A program made the position numbers and the translations under genes. Shown here piece after piece: positions 1 to 4,807 of a stretch of DNA of 5,867 nucleotides (its first letter is position 1; every line of letters begins with the position of its first letter). The stretch spans positions 295,852-301,718 of the forward strand of contig NZ_JIBO01000006.1 in NCBI RefSeq assembly GCF_000688655.1, read 5' to 3'. The DNA comes from Lonsdalea quercina subsp. quercina (lineage in GTDB: Bacteria > Pseudomonadota > Gammaproteobacteria > Enterobacterales > Enterobacteriaceae). The notes beneath the pieces were generated by a model, which worked only from the letters and a program-made list of their open reading frames with translations, was not told where the DNA came from and ran no database searches.

Positions 1-5
1 CCTAT

Positions 6-28
6 AAAAAACCGGGGGAATCCCCCGG
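6..28 (-). terminator. Rho-independent terminator behind hrpA
   Basis: Read on the minus strand, a 7-bp all-GC stem (CCGGGGG paired with CCCCCGG, positions 28-22 and 18-12, 3-nt loop) is followed directly by six T (positions 11-6). It starts 25 nt after the hrpA stop codon. In related clusters hrpA is the first gene of an operon continuing to hrpB, hrcJ and further genes, so it may act as a partial terminator that keeps pilin mRNA in excess. The downstream genes are outside the window. Confidence 0.88.
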
Positions 29-52
29 CCATTCGATTAGCGATAACGGCGA

Positions 53-256
53 TCAGAACTGGATCGACTTCGCAGTTTTGGTGCTGGCGTTCATCGCTTT
101 GGATGCAGAGTCCATCTGCATATCGGCGATGGAGTTCATCGCATCCGTTTTCATTTTCTGGCTCTGAGCCGCCGTGGTCATGGCGGTGGTTTCCGCCATG
201 GTTTTATCCAGAGTCTGCATTGAGGCCAGGGATGCGGCACTTGAAAGTCCAAACAT
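53..256 (-). CDS. hrpA: HrpA, Hrp pilus subunit (type III secretion pilin)
   Basis: Predicted 67-residue protein, the size expected of enterobacterial Hrp pilins (about 65 aa in Erwinia amylovora, from memory). HrpA is the secreted subunit that polymerises into the extracellular Hrp pilus through which effectors and harpins leave the cell. The protein starts MFGLSSAASL, has no Cys or Trp, is rich in Ala, Ser, Thr and Met (nine Met), and is probably almost wholly alpha-helical with an amphipathic C-terminal half, as expected of a helical pilin. Pilins are poorly conserved, so the call rests on size, composition, position beside hrpS and the hrp box. The reading frame is open upstream to an ATG at 328, which would give 91 aa. 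I reject that start because the hrp box ends at 333, so transcription would begin at about the ATG itself. The chosen ATG at 256 has GGAG (268-265) with 8-nt spacing. A leader of about 70 nt results. Confidence 0.87.
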   Translation of the reverse strand: MFGLSSAASLASMQTLDKTMAETTAMTTAAQSQKMKTDAMNSIADMQMDSASKAMNASTKTAKSIQF

Positions 257-302
257 GTTGTTATCTCCAGTGAATAAGGGTCGTTGAGAGTGTGGTGAAC
301 CG

Positions 303-320
303 GATGACGACCCTGTCATC
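303..320 (-). promoter_or_regulatory. Hairpin in the hrpA mRNA leader
   Basis: A 6-bp inverted repeat, GATGAC and GTCATC around a 6-nt loop (AGGGTC in the RNA), lies within a few bases of the predicted hrpA 5' end. A 5'-terminal stem may stabilise this mRNA. Its sequence is partly complementary to the hrpX leader (see findings). Function is inferred only. Confidence 0.4.
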
Positions 321-332
321 GTGTTCATCTAT

Positions 333-360
333 TAAGTAGGAGATAGCGGTCAACGGTTCC
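333..360 (-). promoter_or_regulatory. hrp box (HrpL-dependent promoter) of hrpA
   Basis: On the minus strand GGAACC (360-355), a 15-nt spacer, then CTACTTA (339-333). The consensus recognised by HrpL is GGAACC-N15/16-CCACNNA, so the -35 half is perfect and the -10 half has one mismatch. ECF promoters start a few bases beyond the -10 half, which predicts transcription from about position 326. The box begins 38 nt after the end of hrpS, so hrpA can be transcribed separately from hrpS; no terminator is visible between them. Confidence 0.87.
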
Positions 361-398
361 GGATGAACTCAACTTTTTCGCAGCCAGCCCTCAGCCCG

Positions 399-1361
399 TC
401 AAAATCCACGTGAGGAGACCTTCAACAGCTTCAGGCGGTGATAAAGGGTTCGTTTGGGGATCCCCAATTCTGTCACCACGTCGTCAATACAGTGGCCGTT
501 GCGCCGCAAAGCATCCTGAATCAGAAATTTTTCGATGCGCCGCAGCCGGTGCTTTAGCTGCGTCGGCGCCGTCCCGGCCTCGGAGCGCGATGCCAGCGGG
601 GAAAGCCCTAGCACCCAACGTTCGGCGGCGGCTTTAAGCTCGCGAAGATTGCCCGGCCAGCTATGGGTCAGCAGCCGCTCGTTCACCTCAGCGCAAAGGG
701 CAGGCGCCGGGCGGTGCAGCCTTTCGGCGGCGGCACGCGCAAAGCGCTGGAACATGGGTAAGATGATGTCACTGCGGGAGCGTAGCGTGGGCAGCTGGAT
801 TTTGACCGTATCCAGACGAAAATAGAGATCGCGGCGAAAACGCCCCTCTTCCACCAGCTTGATAAGCGGCGTCTGCGTCGCGACGATCACTCGCATGTCC
901 ACGGGCTTGAACTGCGTACTGCCCAACCGCTCGATGCCGCGATTCTCGAGCACGCGCAGCATCTTGGCCTGTAACGTCAGCGGCATGCTATCGATCTCGT
1001 CGAGAAACAAGATGCCTTTATCCGCGGTCTCCAGGTAGCCGGCGCGCGAGCGGTTGGCGCCGGTATAGGCGCCGGACACCACCCCGAACAGTTCACTTTC
1101 CGCCAAATTTTCCGGGACCGCGGCACAGTTGACCGCCACCAGCGGTCCTGAACAGCCGGAGAGGCGATGAATTCGTCGTGCCAGCGTATCTTTTCCTGTC
1201 CCCGTCTCTCCTTCAAGAATGATATCAACGTTCAGCGGAGCGATATCGTTGATTAGGGCGCCTAACTCGGCATGAATATCTTCTTCCTGGCTCTCAAAAA
1301 AGGTTCCGCAATCAATATAGGGAAGATGTCGACTCGATACATGACGGTTTCTGATGCTCAT
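399..1361 (-). CDS. hrpS: HrpS, sigma54-dependent enhancer-binding activator of hrpL
   Basis: A 320-residue bacterial AAA+ activator that contacts sigma54 RNA polymerase and drives open-complex formation at the hrpL promoter. Motifs in order: Walker A GETGTGKD (51-58), the sigma54-contacting loop as GAYTGA (97-102, Tyr for the usual Phe), Walker B GILFLDEID (116-124), arginine-finger region FRRDLYFRL (175-183), sensor II around WPGNLRELK (235-243), and a Fis-type helix-turn-helix near 291-313. There is no N-terminal receiver domain, as is typical of HrpS, so control is through its amount rather than phosphorylation. The ATG at 1361 is chosen because AGGAG (1371-1367) lies 5 nt upstream. An in-frame ATG at 1412 falls inside the -35 hexamer of the likely promoter. 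Enterobacterial HrpS acts alone as a homomer, unlike the HrpR/HrpS pair of P. syringae. Confidence 0.96.
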   Translation of the reverse strand: MSIRNRHVSSRHLPYIDCGTFFESQEEDIHAELGALINDIAPLNVDIILEGETGTGKDTLARRIHRLSGCSGPLVAVNCAAVPENLAESELFGVVSGAYTGANRSRAGYLETADKGILFLDEIDSMPLTLQAKMLRVLENRGIERLGSTQFKPVDMRVIVATQTPLIKLVEEGRFRRDLYFRLDTVKIQLPTLRSRSDIILPMFQRFARAAAERLHRPAPALCAEVNERLLTHSWPGNLRELKAAAERWVLGLSPLASRSEAGTAPTQLKHRLRRIEKFLIQDALRRNGHCIDDVVTELGIPKRTLYHRLKLLKVSSRGF

Positions 1362-1383
1362 GACAACTCCTGTACCCTTGAGG

Positions 1384-1412
1384 GCTATCCTTATCCAGGC
1401 GACCATTGTCAA
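1384..1412 (-). promoter_or_regulatory. Candidate sigma70 promoter of hrpS
   Basis: Minus strand: a perfect TTGACA (1412-1407), 17-nt spacer and a poor -10, GATAGC (1389-1384, three of six matches). The start would be near 1377, giving a leader of about 16 nt that contains the AGGAG of hrpS. A good -35 with a weak -10 suits an activator-controlled promoter. The -35 is certain as a match; its pairing with this -10 is inferred. Confidence 0.5.
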
Positions 1413-1415
1413 TGG
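1403..1415. repeat. 13-bp perfect palindrome over the hrpS -35
   Basis: CCATTG and CAATGG flank a single central base. The palindrome contains the TTGACA hexamer completely, so a protein bound here would block or replace -35 recognition. No regulator can be named from the sequence. Confidence 0.5.
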
Positions 1416-1419
1416 TTTA

Positions 1420-1451
1420 GCCTACGACTTCATTATTATGCTTACGATTTC
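1420..1451. promoter_or_regulatory. Tandem repeats, candidate HrpY sites upstream of hrpS
   Basis: Two 12-bp direct repeats, GCCTACGACTTC (1420-1431) and GCTTACGATTTC (1440-1451), agree at 10 of 12 positions and start exactly 20 bp apart, about two helical turns. A shorter copy of the core (TTAACGATTC, 1452-1461) follows. Relative to the predicted start at 1377 the centres lie near -48, -68 and -79, the positions expected for an activator. In related species HrpY activates hrpS, so HrpY is the natural candidate; this assignment is inference. Confidence 0.45.
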
Positions 1452-1467
1452 TTAACGATTCACGCAC

Positions 1468-1495
1468 AAAAAAAAGCAACATCTAACAGTTGCCT
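1468..1495 (-). terminator. Rho-independent terminator of the hrpXY operon
   Basis: Minus-strand reading: GCAAC (1493-1489), 8-nt loop, GTTGC (1480-1476), extendable by a G-U and an A-U pair, followed by eight T (1475-1468). It lies about 150 nt after the hrpY stop and before the hrpS promoter, so hrpS should depend on its own promoter. The stretch between the hrpY stop and this hairpin (1496-1645) shows no gene or clear site. Confidence 0.72.
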
Positions 1496-1645
1496 GACGA
1501 AGCCGCTAAAGCATTACCGTCATCGCTATTTGAAACCATCAGTCAACTGCTGAAGTTGCTGTAGGAATAAACGGTGAAAAAGTAGGGAAATCCTTACCCG
1601 GAGACTTTGCGTGGTTATTTTCTAGCCTGGAACATCCATGCCGCA

Positions 1646-2284
1646 TTACGGGATCAATCGTTGGCTTAATGCGTATTTGACGATATCGACGTTGGAAGTG
1701 AACTGCATTTTTTCCATCAAACGCGACTTGTGGGTGCTGACCGTTTTGTTGCTGATTGCCAGCGCCTCCGCAATCGCATTGACGCCCATTCCCTGCGCCA
1801 GCATGATCATCACCTGGTGTTCCCGCGCCGTCAGCACACTATGGCTAGGGCAATCGTCCGTCAGATAATCCGCAAAGACAATTTGCTCGGCGATAGTCTG
1901 GTCGATATAGCGCGCCCCCTGCGCCACCCGGCGGATAGCGATCAGCAGCGCTTCCGGATCTTTGTCTTTAGTGATATAGCCCAACGCGCCGCTCTTGAGC
2001 ACGCGTCGCGCAATCTGCGGTTCGCTATACATGCTCAGAACCAGAATGGGTAGGCGCGGATACTGCGCCAACACCCGGATAATCAGCTCCTCTCCGCAGA
2101 TACCCGGCATACTCATGTCCAGTAACAGCAGATCGATTTCAACCTCTCGTAACGTGGTCAGCACCTGCGCCCCATTTCCCGCTTCCGCCACCACTTGCAG
2201 CGTTTCGTCCAGCGCAAATATCTGTTTTAGTCCCTCCCGCATGATGACGTGATCGTCGGCAATCATTAATCGGATGAGTTTCAT
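1646..2284 (-). CDS. hrpY: HrpY, NarL/FixJ-type response regulator
   Basis: A 212-residue DNA-binding response regulator, partner of HrpX and activator of hrpS in related bacteria. Receiver domain, about 4-120: acidic pair D10/D11, phosphoacceptor Asp56 in LLLLDMSMPG, Ser84 and conserved Lys106 in YITKD. LuxR-type HTH domain, about 148-210: LTAREHQVMIMLAQG, then IAEALAISNKTVSTHKSRL with the usual recognition-helix pattern. All residues needed for phosphorylation are present. The start at 2284 has AGGAG (2298-2294) 9 nt upstream. The gene follows hrpX after a 56-nt gap without a terminator, so the two are probably co-transcribed. Homologues elsewhere, such as UhpA and NarL, are close in architecture; the hrp context fixes the identity. 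Confidence 0.95.
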   Translation of the reverse strand: MKLIRLMIADDHVIMREGLKQIFALDETLQVVAEAGNGAQVLTTLREVEIDLLLLDMSMPGICGEELIIRVLAQYPRLPILVLSMYSEPQIARRVLKSGALGYITKDKDPEALLIAIRRVAQGARYIDQTIAEQIVFADYLTDDCPSHSVLTAREHQVMIMLAQGMGVNAIAEALAISNKTVSTHKSRLMEKMQFTSNVDIVKYALSQRLIP

Positions 2285-2340
2285 TCAGTAAATCTCCTAA
2301 GATGTTGACCGTGTTTTCCCTGCTAGCCTGTCGGACCGTG

Positions 2341-3804
2341 TCAGCGTGCGACGGCACGCTGCGGGAACATCATGCGGATCAACGTACCGCTGCCGGGCTG
2401 GCTGGTGATCGTTACCTCGCCGCCCAACATTCTTCCGCGCTCTTTCATGCCCATCAGGCCGAACGTGTTGGGTTTTTGCTCCCGGGCGTCGAAGCCTTTG
2501 CCGTTATCCTGCACGCTTAGCACAATTAGCCCCTCCCGGTTTTCGAGCGCAATCAGCACCTCGCTGGCGGCGGCATGGCGAGCGATATTAGTCAGCGACT
2601 CCTGCACCACGCGAAACGCGGCGGTCGCGCATTCGTCATTCATCAAGACCTCGGGTTCCGGCGCGCGCAGCTGGCACTGGACGCCGTATTGGCGAACAAA
2701 ATCATCCCGTAGCCACTCCAGCGCCGGCGTCAGCCCCATATCCAGCACGTTCGGACGTAATCGTGTCGCCACATTCCGCACAACCTGAATAGTCTTATCG
2801 GATAGCGCCATCAGATTCTGTAACGGCGTCAACAACGAGGGATGTTCCTTGGCGAACTGCATACGCAGCAGCGACAAACCGATACGCATAGACGTCAGGT
2901 GCTGCCCCAGTTCGTCATGAATTTCCCGGGCGATGTGCTTCCGTTCTTCCTCCCGGGAAATTTCTCGCTGGCGCGTAAGTAGCCGCAGCTGACTGTGGGA
3001 TTCCTCAAGCCGTTTCTCCGCATATCGGATCGCGGAAATATCGCGTCCGACGGTGAGAATAGAGGACAGCTGGCCGTTCTGGCCGAACTCGGGGACGCAG
3101 CGAATATGGTGCACGGCGCGCGGTTTATCACCCAACTCCTGCGTATCCTCCTCCAGCTCCCCCTCCACACTGCTGTGCGTGTCCACAACCAACTGCACCA
3201 GTTGCTGAATATGCTGAGCGCAGCAGGCATCGGGCATCAGGTCGGTCAACCGATGGCCGAGCAGCTGATCGGCGGTGAACCCCAGATGAGTCAGCGTGGC
3301 CGGATTCGCATACTGGCAGGTCATCTGCGGACCAAAACGAACGACCAGATCGGGCGTATTTTCCACCAAAGCCCGGAACTCCTGTTCTCGCGCGTAAGCG
3401 ATATTCTCGATGTGTTTGCGCTCCCGGATATCACGCACGACGCACATACTGTATTTCCGTCCTTTATGGATGAAATGGTTGACGCTGACCTCGACCGGAA
3501 TCATCGCGCCGAATCGGCTGATATGCTGGGTTTCAAATGTCAGCCCGCGCTTCCAGTCGCGCCAGCTGTGCTGAATCAACTCCGCGCTCCGGCAAGGATC
3601 GATATCCCAGAGGGACATGTCCTGAAACTCCTGCTGGCTGTAGTGCAGCGCCCGACAGGCTTCGGCGTTGGCGTAACAAAACTGGTTATGCTCATTGATG
3701 ATGTAGATCGCGTCTTTTATCCGGCTGAACGCGAACGCGAGCAGTTCCATCGGTGGAACCTCCTCCGAATGAGGGGATTCAGGGGGCGTCGGGGGGTATA
3801 ACAT
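2341..3804 (-). CDS. hrpX: HrpX, cytoplasmic PAS-domain sensor histidine kinase
   Basis: A 487-residue histidine kinase of the NarX/DegS (HisKA_3) class that phosphorylates HrpY. Two PAS domains occupy about 20-130 and 140-258, each ending in a typical C-terminal strand (CVVRDIRERK and ILTVGRDISAIR). A short helical linker leads to the dimerisation domain with phosphoacceptor His296 in the motif REIHDELGQHLTSMR. The ATPase domain shows the N box (QESLTNIARHA, 401-411), G1 box (DNGKGF, 433-438) and G2 region (FGLMGMKERG). There is no membrane segment or signal peptide, so the stimulus is cytoplasmic; it is unknown. Three in-frame ATGs lie at 3816, 3810 and 3804. I chose 3804 because GGAG (3814-3811) lies 6 nt before it. 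This is unrelated to the AraC-type regulator called HrpX in Xanthomonas. Confidence 0.94.
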   Translation of the reverse strand: MLYPPTPPESPHSEEVPPMELLAFAFSRIKDAIYIINEHNQFCYANAEACRALHYSQQEFQDMSLWDIDPCRSAELIQHSWRDWKRGLTFETQHISRFGAMIPVEVSVNHFIHKGRKYSMCVVRDIRERKHIENIAYAREQEFRALVENTPDLVVRFGPQMTCQYANPATLTHLGFTADQLLGHRLTDLMPDACCAQHIQQLVQLVVDTHSSVEGELEEDTQELGDKPRAVHHIRCVPEFGQNGQLSSILTVGRDISAIRYAEKRLEESHSQLRLLTRQREISREEERKHIAREIHDELGQHLTSMRIGLSLLRMQFAKEHPSLLTPLQNLMALSDKTIQVVRNVATRLRPNVLDMGLTPALEWLRDDFVRQYGVQCQLRAPEPEVLMNDECATAAFRVVQESLTNIARHAAASEVLIALENREGLIVLSVQDNGKGFDAREQKPNTFGLMGMKERGRMLGGEVTITSQPGSGTLIRMMFPQRAVAR

Positions 3805-3865
3805 AGCCATCTCCATGCTGTCGCAGATCTGCCCGGACTCCAGCTCGGCGCCACGGGCAGTACGG

Positions 3866-3901
3866 GGTTACAGTCATCTCCGGATGACAGGGTCTGTAAC
3901 C
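3866..3901 (-). promoter_or_regulatory. Nested stem-loop in the hrpX leader
   Basis: Outer arms GGTTACAG (3866-3873) and CTGTAACC (3894-3901) form 8 bp. Inside, GTCATC (3873-3878) and GATGAC (3883-3888) can form a 6-bp hairpin whose RNA tetraloop on the minus strand is CGGA. There is no T-run, so it is not a normal terminator. It could be an operator in DNA or a regulatory structure in the hrpX leader RNA; a GGA in a loop is the motif bound by CsrA/RsmA. Confidence 0.45.
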
Positions 3902-3905
3902 GGGT

Positions 3906-3918
3906 ATTCAAATTGAAT
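3906..3918. repeat. 13-bp palindrome upstream of hrpX
   Basis: ATTCAA and TTGAAT are perfect inverted arms around one base. It lies in the gap between hrpL and hrpX where the hrpXY promoter should be. No convincing -35/-10 pair could be assigned in this gap. It may be an operator or a chance AT-rich palindrome. Confidence 0.35.
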
Positions 3919-3951
3919 GACGAGTGGTTCTCTTTTACCGCGAGGTCACAG

Positions 3952-3976
3952 AAAAGCTCAGGCCTCTACGGCCTGA
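3952..3976 (-). terminator. Probable terminator overlapping the hrpL stop codon
   Basis: TCAGGCC and GGCCTGA (3958-3964, 3970-3976) form a 7-bp stem with a 5-nt loop. On the minus strand it is followed by GCTTTTC. The stop codon of hrpL is the last three bases of the stem. The T-run is short, so termination may be incomplete and some hrpL transcripts may continue into hrpXY. Confidence 0.5.
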
Positions 3977-4503
3977 CGCAGAAAGCCCCTCGCACGGGAA
4001 AGGCGGGACCGCACCGTACCGATCGGGATGTCTAACCGTGCGGCAATATCCTGATAGCTGGCATCGGTGTCGACCAGCATCACGAGCATGTGTCGGGTCT
4101 CCTCCGGTAAATGCGTACTCGCCATCAGCACACGATGCAGGGCATGGCCCCACTCGATAATGCGGCTGGGATCGCTGTCGCAGGAGAGCTTTTCCAGTTC
4201 ATCCTCGGCGGCTTCGTGTAGGTGCGCTTTCGCCTGTTTGTAGTGGTTGCGGACAAGGTTCAGCGCAATGCCGAACACCCACGTTTCCGGGCGCGATGCG
4301 CCGGCGAATTTTTCGCGATTTCTGAGCACCTCCAGGTAGGTCATCTGCTGCAAGTCTTCCACATCCTCTTTGTTAGCCACGCGTTTACGAAGGAAATGCT
4401 GCAGGCGTTTGCCATGCTGCCGAAAGACCTGTTCCCAGTCTACAGCCTCAGGATGAGATTCAATCGTGCAGACCTTTTCCGGTGACAAAACGAGTGTTTC
4501 CAT
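3958..4503 (-). CDS. hrpL: HrpL, ECF sigma factor for hrp-box promoters
   Basis: A 181-residue ECF (RpoE-like) sigma factor that directs RNA polymerase to hrp boxes and so switches on the T3SS structural, pilus and effector genes. Sigma region 2 spans about 26-92, with the -10-recognition stretch DVEDLQQMTYLEVLRN and WVFGIALNLVRNHYK. Region 4 spans about 118-176, with the HTH YQDIAARLDIPIGTVRSRLSRAR. No cognate anti-sigma gene is adjacent. The ATG at 4518 would add five residues but has no ribosome binding site. The ATG at 4503 has GGAG (4516-4513) 9 nt upstream and is preferred. Transcription is from a sigma54 promoter activated by HrpS. In Dickeya and Pectobacterium, hrpL mRNA is also reported to be under RsmA/rsmB control. 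Confidence 0.94.
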   Translation of the reverse strand: METLVLSPEKVCTIESHPEAVDWEQVFRQHGKRLQHFLRKRVANKEDVEDLQQMTYLEVLRNREKFAGASRPETWVFGIALNLVRNHYKQAKAHLHEAAEDELEKLSCDSDPSRIIEWGHALHRVLMASTHLPEETRHMLVMLVDTDASYQDIAARLDIPIGTVRSRLSRARGFLRQAVEA

Positions 4504-4521
4504 TTGCTGGTTCTCCATGGT

Positions 4522-4539
4522 TGCGCCGTGAGTGGCGCA
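4522..4539 (-). promoter_or_regulatory. Hairpin at the 5' end of the hrpL mRNA
   Basis: TGCGCC and GGCGCA form a 6-bp GC-rich stem with a 6-nt loop. The predicted sigma54 start is near 4537, so the RNA would begin almost exactly with this stem. A terminal stem can protect an mRNA from 5'-end-dependent decay; that role here is inferred. Confidence 0.4.
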
Positions 4540-4546
4540 CAGGAGA

Positions 4547-4563
4547 TAGCAAGGCGTATGCCA
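4547..4563 (-). promoter_or_regulatory. Sigma54 (-24/-12) promoter of hrpL
   Basis: Minus strand TGGCATACGCCTTGCTA: the invariant GG (4562-4561) and GC (4550-4549) are separated by exactly 10 nt, matching TGGCAC-N5-TTGC with one mismatch. It predicts a start near 4537 and a leader of about 34 nt to the chosen hrpL ATG. This agrees with the known RpoN and HrpS dependence of hrpL. Confidence 0.92.
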
Positions 4564-4576
4564 GCGAAAAAAACAT

Positions 4577-4589
4577 TAGCAATACGTTG
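4577..4589 (+). promoter_or_regulatory. ihf site: Candidate IHF site between enhancer and promoter of hrpL
   Basis: TAGCAATACGTTG matches the IHF core WATCAANNNNTTR at 12 of 13 positions, with an A-tract (4567-4573) on its 5' side as in strong IHF sites. It lies near -40 to -52 from the predicted hrpL start, between the sigma54 promoter and the HrpS palindrome, where a bend would help looping. Related hrpL promoters are reported to need IHF. The match is short, so chance is possible. Confidence 0.5.
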
Positions 4590-4660
4590 TTTTTACTGAA
4601 CTTTATATAATTAATCACAGCCCAATCGCGCCACATTTTGCCGGGGCGCACTGACTAAAA

Positions 4661-4674
4661 TGCAAACGATTGCA
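4661..4674 (-). promoter_or_regulatory. HrpS upstream activating sequence for hrpL
   Basis: TGCAA-ACGA-TTGCA, a perfect 5-bp inverted repeat with a 4-bp spacer. From memory, the HrpS binding site mapped in the Erwinia amylovora hrpL promoter is TGCAA-N4-TTGCA near -138 to -125. Here the palindrome lies at about -137 to -124 from the predicted start, an excellent match in sequence and distance. Confidence 0.82.
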
Positions 4675-4735
4675 ATCACACTGTCATCCCTGGTCCGCGC
4701 ATTTGGTGACAATAAAAACGATAGGGACCAACGCG

Positions 4736-4763
4736 GGAACCAGATTTCTCTTAACGCCACATA
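4736..4763 (+). promoter_or_regulatory. hrp box (HrpL-dependent promoter) of hrpJ
   Basis: GGAACC (4736-4741), 15-nt spacer, CCACATA (4757-4763): a perfect match to GGAACC-N15/16-CCACNNA. It ends 44 nt before the hrpJ ATG and predicts a leader of a little under 40 nt. HrpL made from the divergent gene should drive this promoter. Confidence 0.95.
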
Positions 4764-4807
4764 ACCGCATACCTTTAATCAAAAGATGGATTCAGGCAGG
4801 ACTGACT

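Noticed and set aside
1361..1412. Longer HrpS beginning at the ATG at 1412
   Set aside because: It would start inside the likely -35 hexamer, has no ribosome binding site and adds residues outside the AAA+ fold; the ATG at 1361 has AGGAG at 5 nt.
1272..1868. Small plus-strand open frames between and across hrpS and hrpY
   Set aside because: No ribosome binding sites or conserved features; they overlap real genes or the control region on the other strand.
2654..2659. GGAACC on the minus strand inside hrpX as an internal hrp box
   Set aside because: The sequence 15-16 nt downstream does not resemble CCACNNA.
3755..3760. GGAACC on the plus strand as another hrp box
   Set aside because: No CCACNNA-like half follows at 15 or 16 nt, and it lies inside hrpX on the opposite strand.
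2995..3801. 268-codon open frame on the plus strand
   Set aside because: It is antisense to hrpX, shows no recognisable domain, and hrpX has complete kinase motifs over the same bases.
4660..4676. PurR/LacI-type operator at the hrpL upstream palindrome
   Set aside because: GCAAACGATTGC does resemble a PurR box, but the TGCAA-N4-TTGCA symmetry and its distance from the sigma54 promoter fit a HrpS site better.
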